This document shows positions 1 through 8,597 of a stretch of 64,000 bases of DNA, piece after piece. The notes under the pieces were generated by a model. That model was not told the origin of the DNA and did not search any database. It saw nothing but the letters and a program-made list of their open reading frames with translations. The DNA is from JAVJSF01 sp040219555 (GTDB lineage Bacteria; Actinomycetota; Thermoleophilia; Miltoncostaeales; Miltoncostaeaceae). Where the stretch lies: positions 6,987 to 70,986 of the forward strand of contig JAVJSF010000019.1 of NCBI GenBank assembly GCA_040219555.1. Direction: 5' to 3'. Numbering within the stretch: position 1 is the stretch's first letter; every line of letters begins with the position of its first letter. Both the position numbers and the translations under genes were made by a program.

Positions 1-1
1 C

Positions 2-103
2 GCGGCAGACGTGGGCGGGAACATGGGGCGCACCCTGCGCGTGGACGTGGGGGACGGGCGCGTCAGCGTCCGCCAGGTGGGCGGGGAGACGCGCCCGTTG
101 TGA
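2..103 (+). CDS. 3' end of an unidentified gene upstream of the FapA-like gene
   Basis: Only the last 33 codons lie in the window. The readable tail contains GGNMGRTLRVDVGDG and ends with ETRPL before TGA. I do not recognise the family. Its stop codon overlaps the GTG start of the next gene (GTGA), so it is probably in the same flagellar operon. Third positions are almost all G or C, as in its neighbours, which supports real coding. Confidence 0.5.
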   Translation, partial: AADVGGNMGRTLRVDVGDGRVSVRQVGGETRPL

Positions 104-1674
104 GCCCGCCGGCTGCACCGGACCCCCCGATCCCCGCGGGTGCGCTCGAGACCGCCGAGGTGGTACCGGCGGCCCTCACCGTGGACGTCGCGCTCACCGA
201 GCACGCCGACCGGGCCCTCCTGACCGTGCGCGCCGAGCCGCCCGGCGGGGAGCGACGCCCGGATGTCGACGCCGAGGCGATCGCGCGCGCCGCGGCGGCA
301 CTGGCCGCGGCCGGCGTGGTGCACGGCATCGACGACCTCGCGGTGGGCGAGGCGGTGAGGGCCGCCGACGGCCAGGCCCGTGTCGTGGCGCGCGCCAGCG
401 CACCCCGCCCTCCCGAGGACGCCCGGATCGTCCTCGACCACATCGCGGCCATGCGCGCCGACCCTCTGTTCACGGTGCCCGCGGGCATCCGTATCGCCCA
501 CCGCACCCAGGCCCGCCCGGGCAGCCCGGGCACCGACGTCACCGGCGCCCCCGTGCCGCCGGCCGAGCCGCGCGTGCCGGCGCTGGAGGCCGGGAACGGC
601 GCACGCCTGGTGGACGACGGGGAGGCGCCGGCGGTCCACGCGGAGGTGGCCGGCCGGCCGGAGCCCAGCGGCGCGAGGGTGGGCGTCGAGCCCGCGGTGC
701 GGGCCGCCGACATCGCGCCCGGTGCCCGGGCGTCGGTCCACGGCACGCTCCAGGTCTCCGGCGACGTCGGCGAGGGCGCGAGCCTGCACGCAACCGGTCG
801 AATCGAGGTGGCCGGACTGGTCTCACACGCCCGCCTGGAGGCCGAGGACGGCATCGCGGTGTCCGGATCCTGCCTGGCGACCACGCTGCGCGCGGGGGTC
901 CATCGCGCGGCCTGCCGGTCCCTCGTCGTCCCGCTCGCCGACGCCCTCGACGCCCTGGCGGCCCTCGACGCCCAGCTGGCCCAGCTCCTGACCGGCCTCC
1001 CCGAGGGGGCCCGCGCCCCCGACGAGGCCGGCGCCCTGCGCATGCTGGCCGCGCGCCACCATGCCGATCTGCCCGAGCTCTGGCGCGCCGCCGCGCACGC
1101 CGTGGCCGTGCACGGGCCCGAGGCCCGCCTGGATCCCGGTGCGGCCGAGGCGGTGACGTCCATGGCACGGCGGGTGGAGGAACTGCCGGCCGGCGGCTCG
1201 CTGACCCGGGCCGACATCCTCTCGCTGGACGCGGCCACCGCCGCCGAACGCGCGCGCCTGCAGGCGGTTCCCGCGGCGGGCGCCGAGGTGCGCGCCGCGT
1301 ACCTGCAGGGGTGCCGCGTGGAGTGCTCAGGTGATCTGGTGGTCACGGGCGGGGGCACCTACAACACCGACGGGCTGGTCGGCGGCGATCTGGTGGCCGA
1401 TGCCCCCGGGGCCACGGTGCGCGGCGGCGACCTGCGCATCGCAGGGGTGGTACGCGCCGGCGAGCTGGGCGCCCCGGGAGGAGCGCGCGTGGACATCCAT
1501 CTGCCGGGCCCCGCCCGCCCGGGCACTCGCCTGGTGGCGCGCCTGGCCCATCCGGGGGTGGAGATCACCATCGCGGGCCGATCGGTCTCGATCGCGCACA
1601 CGACGCTCAACCCGACCGTCGGATGTGACGAAGAGAACCGCGTGGCACGAACCGGCGAGCGCGCCGGGGGCTGA
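100..1674 (+). CDS. FapA (DUF342)-like polymer-forming protein, flagellar operon
   Basis: This 524-residue protein resembles the flagellar assembly protein A (FapA, formerly DUF342) family. It has stacked short beta-strand repeats of the type VSGDVGEGASLHATGRIEVA at about residues 205-275. A second set lies at about 407-470 (SGDLVVTGGG, GGDLVA, GGDLRIAG), and the two are separated by an alanine-rich helical insert. Such repeats form a right-handed beta-helix. FapA-type genes are known in flagellar clusters, but their biochemical role is poorly defined. The GTG start overlaps the preceding stop (GTGA), and flhB follows after an 80-base gap with a hairpin. The first 200 residues are proline- and alanine-rich and less diagnostic. 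The family call rests on the repeat pattern and the context. Confidence 0.7.
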   Translation: MSPPAAPDPPIPAGALETAEVVPAALTVDVALTEHADRALLTVRAEPPGGERRPDVDAEAIARAAAALAAAGVVHGIDDLAVGEAVRAADGQARVVARASAPRPPEDARIVLDHIAAMRADPLFTVPAGIRIAHRTQARPGSPGTDVTGAPVPPAEPRVPALEAGNGARLVDDGEAPAVHAEVAGRPEPSGARVGVEPAVRAADIAPGARASVHGTLQVSGDVGEGASLHATGRIEVAGLVSHARLEAEDGIAVSGSCLATTLRAGVHRAACRSLVVPLADALDALAALDAQLAQLLTGLPEGARAPDEAGALRMLAARHHADLPELWRAAAHAVAVHGPEARLDPGAAEAVTSMARRVEELPAGGSLTRADILSLDAATAAERARLQAVPAAGAEVRAAYLQGCRVECSGDLVVTGGGTYNTDGLVGGDLVADAPGATVRGGDLRIAGVVRAGELGAPGGARVDIHLPGPARPGTRLVARLAHPGVEITIAGRSVSIAHTTLNPTVGCDEENRVARTGERAGG

Positions 1675-1697
1675 CACCCCCGCACGGTCGCGGGGTG
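1675..1697 (+). terminator. Hairpin between the FapA-like gene and flhB
   Basis: Right after the stop codon, CACCCC-CGC pairs with GCGGGGTG across a six-base loop, with one bulged C. No T-run follows. It could be a weak terminator, an attenuator or an mRNA processing site that sets flhB expression apart from the upstream gene. Confidence 0.35.
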
Positions 1698-1754
1698 GAT
1701 GGGGGTCATGGATGACGCCGCCGAACGTAACCGGACAGGTACGGGGCGCATCGC

Positions 1755-2828
1755 ATGGCAGCAGGCGCGACGGGCGAGAAGACAGAGAAGGCCACACCCA
1801 AGCGCCGCGAGGAGGCGCGCAAGCGTGGCCAGGTCGCGCGCAGCCAGGAGCTGAACACCGGGCTCGGCCTGCTGACCGTCTTCGCCATGCTGGCCTTCAT
1901 GGGCTCCTGGATGCTCCAGGGCTTCATGGCCGTGCTGGAGTCGGGCCTGGCGGAGTCGGGCCAGGCGGGGTCGTTGGACTCGTCGGCCGCCTGGGACAGC
2001 CTGATGGCCGCCGGGCTGAACGGCCTGTGGCTGACCGCGCCCTTCGCCTTCGGCGGCGTCCTCGTGGGCGTGATCGCCTCGGCCGTCCAGGTGAAGCCCG
2101 GCATCACACCCGAGGTCCTCAAGGTGCGCTTCTCCATGATCTCGCCCAAGAACGGCGTCAAGCGCCTGTTCTCGGTCCGCTCGATGGTGCGCACGGTCAA
2201 GGACCTGTTCAAGATCGCGATCACCGGGCTGGTGGCCTACTGGGTGCTGCAGGGCTCGCTCGACGAGTTGATGTCGCTGCTCGGGGCGTCGCCGGGCCTG
2301 TTCCTCACGGTCATCGGGACCATGGTGCTGAAGGTGGGTTTCTCGATCGCGGCGATCTACATCGTCATCGCGGTGGCCGACCTGGCCTACGAGCGCTGGC
2401 AGCACGAGCGCGACCTGCGCATGACCATCGACGAGGTCCGGCGCGAGTTCAAGGAGGCCGATCTCGGGCCCGAGGTGAAGGCCCAGATGAAGCGCCGCCA
2501 GCGTGAGATGTCGGTCCGGCGCATGATGAACGACGTCCCCGACGCCGACGTGGTGATCGTCAACCCGACCCACTACGCGGTGGCGCTGAAGTACGAGCGC
2601 GCCTTCCCGGCGCCCAAGGTCGTGGCCAAGGGCGTGGACCACACGGCCCACCGGATCATCGCGCTGGCCGAGGAGCACGGGGTCACCGTGCGCCGCGAGC
2701 CGCCGCTGGCGCGCAGCCTGTACGCCAACTCCGAGGTGGGCCAGTACATCCCGGCCGATGCCTTCGGCGCCGTGGCAGAGATCCTGGCGGTCGTCTACCG
2801 CACCGGCCGGCGCGGGGCGGCGGCCTGA
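1755..2828 (+). CDS. flhB: Flagellar type III export switch protein FlhB
   Basis: FlhB is an inner-membrane component of the flagellar export gate that switches substrate specificity from rod/hook to filament proteins. The 357-residue product starts with the typical charged segment (GEKTEKATPKRREEARKRGQ). It then has four hydrophobic segments at roughly residues 30-55, 85-110, 150-165 and 180-210, and a cytoplasmic domain. The autocleavage motif N270-P-T-H273 is intact, in VIVNPTHYAVAL. Length is normal for the family. The stop codon overlaps the flhA start (TGATG), implying coupled translation of the two gate proteins. Confidence 0.97.
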   Translation: MAAGATGEKTEKATPKRREEARKRGQVARSQELNTGLGLLTVFAMLAFMGSWMLQGFMAVLESGLAESGQAGSLDSSAAWDSLMAAGLNGLWLTAPFAFGGVLVGVIASAVQVKPGITPEVLKVRFSMISPKNGVKRLFSVRSMVRTVKDLFKIAITGLVAYWVLQGSLDELMSLLGASPGLFLTVIGTMVLKVGFSIAAIYIVIAVADLAYERWQHERDLRMTIDEVRREFKEADLGPEVKAQMKRRQREMSVRRMMNDVPDADVVIVNPTHYAVALKYERAFPAPKVVAKGVDHTAHRIIALAEEHGVTVRREPPLARSLYANSEVGQYIPADAFGAVAEILAVVYRTGRRGAAA

Positions 2829-4936
2829 TGGCGGGCACCGCGACCCCGGGCGGCACCCGCACGAGCGGGACCTTCATCGAGCGGATGCTCAACAACAGCG
2901 ACGTCGCCATCGCCGCGGTGGTGGTGGGGATCGTCGTGATGATGATCATCCCGCTCCCGATGTTCCTGCTGGACATCCTCATCACGGCGAACATCGCGAT
3001 GGCGCTCTCCATCGTCCTGGCGACGATGTACACCACCGAGCCGCTGCAGTTCTCCATCTTCCCGTCGCTGCTGCTGGTGGCAACCCTGTTCCGCCTGGGC
3101 CTGAACATCTCGGGCACCCGGCTGATCCTGCTGGAGGGCGAGGCCGGCGAGGTCATCTCGGCCTTCGGCACCTTCGTGGTGGGCGGCAATGTCGTGGTGG
3201 GCCTGATCGTCTTCGCCATCCTGGTGGTGATCCAGTTCGTGGTGATCACCAACGGCGCCGGCCGCGTGGCCGAGGTGTCGGCCCGCTTCACCCTGGACGC
3301 CATGCCCGGCAAGCAGATGGCGATCGACGCCGATCTCAACGCCGGCGTGATCACCGACGACGAGGCGCGCCAGCGCCGGGAGAACGTCTCCAAGGAGGCC
3401 GACTTCTACGGCGCCATGGACGGTGCCTCGAAGTTCGTCAAGGGCGACGCCATCGCCGCCGTCCTGATCGTCTTCATCAACCTGGTGGGGGGCCTCACGG
3501 TCGGCGTCTTCCAGCAGGGCATGTCCTTCGGCGAGGCCGCCCAGCACTTCTCGCTGCTGACCGTCGGCGAGGGCCTGGTGAACCAGATCCCTGCGCTGCT
3601 GATCTCGGTGGCCACCGGCATCATCGTCACCCGCTCGGTCGGCGAGTCGAACCTGGGCCGCGATGTCGCCACCCAGATCATGCGCCAGCCGCGCTCGCTG
3701 ATGCTCGCCGGCGGGGTGACCATGGCCCTCGGCCTGGTGCCCGGACTCCCGGTGATCCCGTTCCTGTTGATCGGCGGCGCGGTGCTGGGCCTGGCGCTGC
3801 TCCTGCGCACCAGCATGCGCGACGACGAGCAGGCGCGGGTCGACGCCGAGGCCAGCGAGGTGGCCACCCGGCCCAAGGAGCCCGAGAACGTGGCGGCCCT
3901 GCTGCCGCTGGACCCCCTGGAGCTGGAGATCGGCTACGGGCTGGTGCCGCTGGTCGACGCCGACGAGGGCGGCGACCTGCTGGGGCGGGTCGCGATGGTC
4001 CGCCGGCAGGCGGCCACCGAGCTCGGTGTGTCGCTGGCGCCCATCCGCATCCGCGACAACGTGCGCCTGAACTCGCACGAGTACGCGGTGAAGATCCGCG
4101 GGGTCGAGGTGGCCCGCTGGGAGCTCCAGCCCGGTCAGTTGCTGGCCATGAACCCCGGGACGGCCGACATGCTGCTGGACGGCATCCCCACCCACGAGCC
4201 CTCGTTCGGGCTGCCGGCGGTGTGGATCGGCGAGGCCCAGCGCGAGCAGGCCGAGGTCAGCGGCTACACGGTGGTGGACGCCACCTCGCTGATCGTCACC
4301 CACCTGTCGGAGGTCATCCGCCGCAACGCCGCCGAGTTGCTGGGCCGCCAGGACACGCGTGCCCTGCTGGACGGCCTGAAGGAGCGCATGCCGGCCCCGG
4401 TGGACGAGTTGGTCCCCGACCTGATGACCGTCGGCGAGGTGCAACGGGTCCTGCAGGCCCTGCTCTCGGAAGGGGTGGCGATCCGCGATCTGGTGACCAT
4501 CCTCGAGACGCTGGGCGACAAGGCCAAGCTGACCAAGGACATCCAGATCCTGGCCGAGTACTGCCGCCAGGCACTCGGGCGCTCCATCTGCACCCGCCAT
4601 GTCGACGAGCAGGGGACGCTGCGCGTCATCACCGTCGATCCCGAGCTGGACCGCGAGATCTCCGACTCGGTCGTCCGTACCGACGAGGGCTCGCAGATCA
4701 CCCTCGACTCCACCCGCGCCGGTCTCATCATCGAGGCGCTTCGCGCCCGGGTGGACGACGCGCAGATGCTGGGGGTCATCCCCATCGTCCTGTGCTCGGG
4801 CGCCAGCCGGCGCCACCTGAAGGCCCTGACCACGCACGCCCTACCGACCATCGTGGTGCTCAGCTACCACGAGATCCTGCCCTCGATCCGGGTGGAGCCG
4901 ATCGGCCTCGTAAGCCTCGACTCCGCCGCCGTCTAA
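2828..4936 (+). CDS. flhA: Flagellar export gate protein FlhA
   Basis: FlhA is the large export-gate component that forms the cytoplasmic nonameric ring and takes part in proton-driven secretion. The 702-residue protein has about eight hydrophobic segments in the first 330 residues. The conserved cytoplasmic loop between membrane segments reads VSARFTLDAMPGKQMAIDAD, near residue 155. A soluble C-terminal domain follows from about residue 345, with conserved stretches such as YGLVPLVD and ILAEYCRQALGR. Length matches the family. It overlaps flhB by one base and is followed 19 bases later by flhF, so the three form an export and assembly operon. Confidence 0.97.
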   Translation: MAGTATPGGTRTSGTFIERMLNNSDVAIAAVVVGIVVMMIIPLPMFLLDILITANIAMALSIVLATMYTTEPLQFSIFPSLLLVATLFRLGLNISGTRLILLEGEAGEVISAFGTFVVGGNVVVGLIVFAILVVIQFVVITNGAGRVAEVSARFTLDAMPGKQMAIDADLNAGVITDDEARQRRENVSKEADFYGAMDGASKFVKGDAIAAVLIVFINLVGGLTVGVFQQGMSFGEAAQHFSLLTVGEGLVNQIPALLISVATGIIVTRSVGESNLGRDVATQIMRQPRSLMLAGGVTMALGLVPGLPVIPFLLIGGAVLGLALLLRTSMRDDEQARVDAEASEVATRPKEPENVAALLPLDPLELEIGYGLVPLVDADEGGDLLGRVAMVRRQAATELGVSLAPIRIRDNVRLNSHEYAVKIRGVEVARWELQPGQLLAMNPGTADMLLDGIPTHEPSFGLPAVWIGEAQREQAEVSGYTVVDATSLIVTHLSEVIRRNAAELLGRQDTRALLDGLKERMPAPVDELVPDLMTVGEVQRVLQALLSEGVAIRDLVTILETLGDKAKLTKDIQILAEYCRQALGRSICTRHVDEQGTLRVITVDPELDREISDSVVRTDEGSQITLDSTRAGLIIEALRARVDDAQMLGVIPIVLCSGASRRHLKALTTHALPTIVVLSYHEILPSIRVEPIGLVSLDSAAV

Positions 4937-4955
4937 CCCCGCGGGAGAGACCCAG

Positions 4956-6404
4956 ATGCAGACCAAGCAGTTCAGCGGTGCCACCATCGACGATGTGCTG
5001 GGCCAGGTGCGCGCGGAGTTCGGCGACGAGGCCGTGATCCTCGAGACCCGCAACGTGGTGCGCGGCGGCGTGGCGGGCTTCTTCGGCAAGGCGGCCATCG
5101 AGGTGACCGCCTCCGACCAGATGCCCGGTGCCGACGCTCCGGCCGACGGGCTCGACCTGCTGGACACCGACGAGGCTCCGGCGGCCCGGCCGGCCTCCCG
5201 GCCCGCTTCCGCGGTGCAGGCCGAGCCGGCTCCCGAGGACGCAGTCCTGGACACCGAGGCCTTCCTGCGCAACCTCGGGCGCCACCTGGCGCCCGAGGAG
5301 GCCGAGCCGGGCCGGCTGGTGGCCCCGGTGGCCGCCGCGCCGGCCGCCGGCCAGGATCCCGAGCGCGATCGCGCCCGGGCGATCATCGAGGCCGCCCGCG
5401 CGGCCGTGCGCGAGGCCGCCGCACAGCCCGCCTCCGGCTCCGGCAGCCCGTCGCCGGCCGTCGAGCCCTGGGTCGACGACGCCGTGCCGGGACCGGGACC
5501 GGGACCGGTGGCCGCCGCTCCCGAGCCCCCCGCCGCTGAGCCCCCCGCGGCCCTTGCGCCCGCGCCGGTCGCACCCGCGCCGGTCGCACCCGCACCCGCC
5601 CGGATCGATCTGCCGCCCGTTCCGCGCGCCGAGCGCCCCCTGGACCCCGCGCTGGCCGGCCTACGCGCCGAGTTGCTGGGCACGGGTGCCGACGAGCGCC
5701 GGCTGGACAGCCTGCTGGAGGGCTTCCAGCGCGCCGTCGGCCCGTTCCTGTCCCCCGGGGCCGATCGGCGCACCGCGCTGCGCGACTACCTCGCCGCCCG
5801 CCTGCCCGTGGTGCGCGACTGGCGCCCCTGGCGCACCGGCCACACCATCGCGCTGGTGGGCCAGAGCGGCGTGGGCAAGTCCTCGACGGCCCTGAAGATC
5901 GCCGGCCGCTTCCGCGCCGCCGGCATGGAGGTGGCCATCATCGCGGCCGGCGGCGGCGCCCGCGGCGCGCTGGGGGACCGCGCCCGCGAGCTGGGCCTGC
6001 CGGTGGTCGATGCCCCCGACGCGGACGCGGTGGCCGAGGCCTGCAGGGCCTTCGCCGATCGCGATCTGGTGATCGTCGACACCCCGGGCTGCTCGCACAT
6101 GGCCCCCGCGGACCTGGAGCGGGTGCGCGGCCTGGTGGAGGCGGCGGCCGCCGACGAGACCCACCTGGTGATGGCCGCGGCCACCCCGGCCGGCGACCTG
6201 GGCGACCTGCAGCAGGCGTTCCGTCCGCTGGGGATCAACCGGGTCAGCCTTACGAAGCTCGACGAGACGCGCTTCTTCGGCGGCCTGCTCAACGCCCCCA
6301 TGCGCATCGGCCGTCCGCTGGCCTACATCGCCGACGGCACCGCACTGCCCGCAGCCATCGCCCCCGCCGACCCGCGTCTGGTGGCCGAGCTGCTGCTGCC
6401 GTGA
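4956..6404 (+). CDS. flhF: SRP-type GTPase FlhF, flagellar placement
   Basis: FlhF is a GTPase of the SRP/FtsY family that sets the number and position of flagella. The N-terminal part (MQTKQFSGATIDDVLGQVRA) is typical. The middle is a long alanine/proline-rich linker that includes a tandem repeat. The G domain has the P-loop GQSGVGKS (residues 302-309), DTPG (375-378) and TKLDE (433-437). A GGAGA-type ribosome-binding site precedes the ATG. The stop overlaps the GTG start of the PilZ gene. No flhG/minD-like regulator follows within the window, although FlhF often has one next to it. Confidence 0.95.
   Translation: MQTKQFSGATIDDVLGQVRAEFGDEAVILETRNVVRGGVAGFFGKAAIEVTASDQMPGADAPADGLDLLDTDEAPAARPASRPASAVQAEPAPEDAVLDTEAFLRNLGRHLAPEEAEPGRLVAPVAAAPAAGQDPERDRARAIIEAARAAVREAAAQPASGSGSPSPAVEPWVDDAVPGPGPGPVAAAPEPPAAEPPAALAPAPVAPAPVAPAPARIDLPPVPRAERPLDPALAGLRAELLGTGADERRLDSLLEGFQRAVGPFLSPGADRRTALRDYLAARLPVVRDWRPWRTGHTIALVGQSGVGKSSTALKIAGRFRAAGMEVAIIAAGGGARGALGDRARELGLPVVDAPDADAVAEACRAFADRDLVIVDTPGCSHMAPADLERVRGLVEAAAADETHLVMAAATPAGDLGDLQQAFRPLGINRVSLTKLDETRFFGGLLNAPMRIGRPLAYIADGTALPAAIAPADPRLVAELLLP
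5561..5590 (+). repeat. 15-bp tandem direct repeat in the flhF linker
   Basis: Two exact, adjacent copies of cgcgccggtcgcacc lie in frame and encode an APAPV-type unit in the linker before the GTPase domain. About 70 bases upstream is a run of ccggga units giving Pro-Gly repeats. Both could change copy number by slippage without changing the frame, so linker length may vary between strains. Confidence 0.8.
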
Positions 6405-7096
6405 GCACCCGCTCCGCCCACACGCCACACGAGCTCGGGCCCACGCCCGAGCGCGGCATGACCCTGTACATCGAGGACCCGGTGGCAGGCCCGTGGCTGT
6501 CGGTGGTCGAGGACCGCGAGGGCGACCTGGTGGTGCTGGCCGCGCCGCGTCGCTCCGGTGGGGGGATCTCGGCCGGCGCCGGCCGGGCCGTGGTGCTGGC
6601 CTACGCGGTCCGTCAGGTGCCGTGCGAGGTCGACGCCGAATGGGTGGAGGGCGCCCACATCCGCGCGGGCGCACAGGTGGTGGTGCTGCGAATGACCGGG
6701 CCGCCGCGGCGCCTCCAGCGCCGCAGCGCGGTGCGCGTGCCCGTCGAGTTGGTGGTCCGGGCCCGTCCGGAGCCGGGAGAGGCACCGGAGGCCGACGCGC
6801 CCGGCGTGGCCGCCGTCACCGAGAACCTGTCGGCCGGCGGTGCGCTGATGCGTATGCCCCAGGCCGTCGAGACCGGTGTCGAGGTGCTGGTGACCCTGCA
6901 CACGCCCGGCGAGGCGGGCGGCCCGATGGAGATCCTGAGCCGGGTGGTGCGCTGCGACCGCGAGCGCTCGGGCGGCCGGCCCTGGCGGGTGGCGCTGGCG
7001 TTCCAGCGCCTGTCGAGCGATGAGGAGGAGCGGATCGTGCGCTTCCTGTTCCGCACCCAGCGCGAGCGTCGCGCTCGTGAGACGGGGATGGCCTGA
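6401..7096 (+). CDS. PilZ-domain protein (YcgR-like), probable c-di-GMP receptor
   Basis: This 231-residue protein has a YcgR-type layout. The N-terminal beta domain (about residues 10-95) is followed by a PilZ domain. The c-di-GMP-binding arginine motif is present as R108-x3-R112 (QRRSAVRVP), and the second signature N142-L-S-A-G-G147 follows. YcgR-type proteins bind c-di-GMP and slow or bias the flagellar motor. The position directly after flhF, with a GTGA overlap, fits that role. The GTG start is chosen from that overlap. The family call is firm; the motor target is inferred. Confidence 0.88.
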   Translation: MSTRSAHTPHELGPTPERGMTLYIEDPVAGPWLSVVEDREGDLVVLAAPRRSGGGISAGAGRAVVLAYAVRQVPCEVDAEWVEGAHIRAGAQVVVLRMTGPPRRLQRRSAVRVPVELVVRARPEPGEAPEADAPGVAAVTENLSAGGALMRMPQAVETGVEVLVTLHTPGEAGGPMEILSRVVRCDRERSGGRPWRVALAFQRLSSDEEERIVRFLFRTQRERRARETGMA

Positions 7097-7563
7097 TGGG
7101 CAAGGAGCCGAAGGAGGCCGGTGCGAAGGCGCCCAAGGGCGCAAAGGCGGCGAAGGGGGCCGCGCCCGCGGACCCCACCCCCGAGGAACTGGCCGCCGCC
7201 AAGATGCGGCTGTGGGTCGGACGGGCCCGTGCCGGCGGCGCCCTGCTGGGCTTCGCGCTCGGCATGTGGGTCTGCCGGCGCGCCGGCATCCCGTTGGTGG
7301 ACGCCACGCTGCGCTCTCTGGTGGGGGCCGCGGTCCTGTCTCTCGTGGCGTGGTGGTCGACGCTGCTGGTCATCCAGGCCCTGATGCGCACCGCGGCGGC
7401 CCAGCGCAACCAGGAGATCGAGGTGGCCCTGGCCGAGGCCGCCGCCAGCCGGGCCGATCAGATCCAGCGCGAGAACGAGGACGTGGCGCGCAGGTTGCGC
7501 CGCCACCGCGGTGAGCCCGAGGCCGCGGCGGCGGCCGCCGAGTCCGCGGAGGCCTCCTCGTGA
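7096..7563 (+). CDS. Small two-TM protein with charged coiled-coil tail, flagellar operon
   Basis: I do not recognise this 155-residue protein. It opens with a Lys/Ala-rich tail of about 30 residues. Two hydrophobic segments follow at about 50-67 and 75-95. The last part is a Glu/Arg/Ala-rich helix likely to be a coiled coil (EIEVALAEAAASRADQIQ). The ATG overlaps the stop of the PilZ gene (TGATG) and its own stop overlaps the next GTG, so it is translationally coupled inside the flagellar operon. A role as a membrane-anchored partner of the PilZ protein or the motor is possible, but it rests on position only. Confidence 0.75.
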   Translation: MGKEPKEAGAKAPKGAKAAKGAAPADPTPEELAAAKMRLWVGRARAGGALLGFALGMWVCRRAGIPLVDATLRSLVGAAVLSLVAWWSTLLVIQALMRTAAAQRNQEIEVALAEAAASRADQIQRENEDVARRLRRHRGEPEAAAAAAESAEASS

Positions 7564-8189
7564 GCGGGCGTGGGGATGACGGACGCACGCCTCCGCCCGC
7601 CGGAGAGCGGGAGGGGTCCCGCGGCGTCGGGCCGGTGCGCCCCGGCTACCTGATCGTGCGCAACGACCCGGCGGGTGCGTACGTTGGCGCGCTGATGCTC
7701 ACCGACGCCGCCGGCCTGCCCGTCGACTTCCGCTTCACCGACCCCATCACGCCCACCCGCCTGCAGCGCGCGCTCTACGGGGGCGTGCTCGACCGGCACC
7801 TGCGGGTGGACGTGGTGGCACGGGCGCTGGTGGGCGCGCTCTCGGAACGGCCCAGCGTGCTCCTGGTGGACGACCGCCACCTGCTGACCCCGGGCGTCGC
7901 CGGGTGCCCGGTGCTGATGATCTCGCCCAGTTCCGCCGCGCCGCTGGGCGCCGCGGGGTCCGTGCAGGGAGCCGGCGACAGCGTGCTGGTGCAGGCATGC
8001 GACGGGGTGGCCCCGGTGCGCCTCACCCTGCCCGACGACAGCGGCGACGACGCTCGCGCCGCCGGCGCGGCACTGGTGGCCGCGCTCGGCCAGACCATGG
8101 ACCCCCTGGAGCCCGTGGAGCGCGTCCGCGAGGCGCTCGACCTGATCGCCGCCGGCGAGGTGGAGGACGCCGAGCCCGAGGCGGCCTGA
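7560..8189 (+). CDS. Unrecognised 209-residue soluble protein, flagellar operon
   Basis: No family is recognised. After a disordered Gly/Arg-rich start of about 28 residues comes a compact alpha/beta-looking region, with RPGYLIVRNDPAGAYVGALML, RLQRALYGGVLDRHL and SVLLVDDRHLL, and an acidic C-terminus. There is no signal peptide or membrane segment. The segment around residues 70-110 reads like a small nucleotide-independent globular domain, but I see no catalytic motif. The GTG start overlaps the previous stop and the stop overlaps the next ATG. It therefore belongs to the same polycistronic unit as flhF and the PilZ gene. Confidence 0.7.
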   Translation: MSGRGDDGRTPPPAGEREGSRGVGPVRPGYLIVRNDPAGAYVGALMLTDAAGLPVDFRFTDPITPTRLQRALYGGVLDRHLRVDVVARALVGALSERPSVLLVDDRHLLTPGVAGCPVLMISPSSAAPLGAAGSVQGAGDSVLVQACDGVAPVRLTLPDDSGDDARAAGAALVAALGQTMDPLEPVERVREALDLIAAGEVEDAEPEAA

Positions 8190-8597
8190 TGGCGGGTCCC
8201 GCCGGCCCGGGGGCGGCGATCGAGGGCCTGCGGCGCGCCCTGGCGCGACTGGGCACCGAGGTGATGGTGCGCGACGACCTCCGCCCGGACCCCCCGCGGG
8301 CCGTTGCCCGCGCGCTCGAACCGCCACGACCGCCTGTGCGCACTCCCGGGTGCGTCGGAGCCCTCGTGGCCGTGCGGTCCCATCGGGCGCCGGTGGCCGT
8401 CCCGCGGACCGTGGCGCCTGTGGCGGATGGGGTGCGTCTCCGCGGGGGGCCGGGCGCCGGCGTGCGCGCACGCGTTCGCCGGGTGGCTGCGGTGGGGCCG
8501 GTGCCCCGCCTGCGCCGCGGGTCCGCCCGGGTGCCGCGGGCGGCGCCGCGGACCGGGGCGGTGGCGCTGCGGGCGCCGGCCAGGGGGGCTGCGGTGA
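8189..8597 (+). pseudogene. Probably frameshifted gene in the flagellar operon
   Basis: The ATG overlaps the preceding stop (TGATG). The first 44 codons (MAGPAGPGAAIEGLRRAL, then TEVMVRDDLRP) have normal GC-rich third positions. From about 8320 this frame loses coding character: 10 of the next 41 codons end in A or T. In the +1 frame only 4 of 41 do. That frame runs to a TGA whose last bases overlap a GTG start, the same junction used elsewhere in the operon. The +1 frame encodes a Cys/Trp-rich tail (WLRWGRCPACA). The original frame stays open to 8992, so an uninterrupted 267-residue reading is the alternative. Confidence 0.45.
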
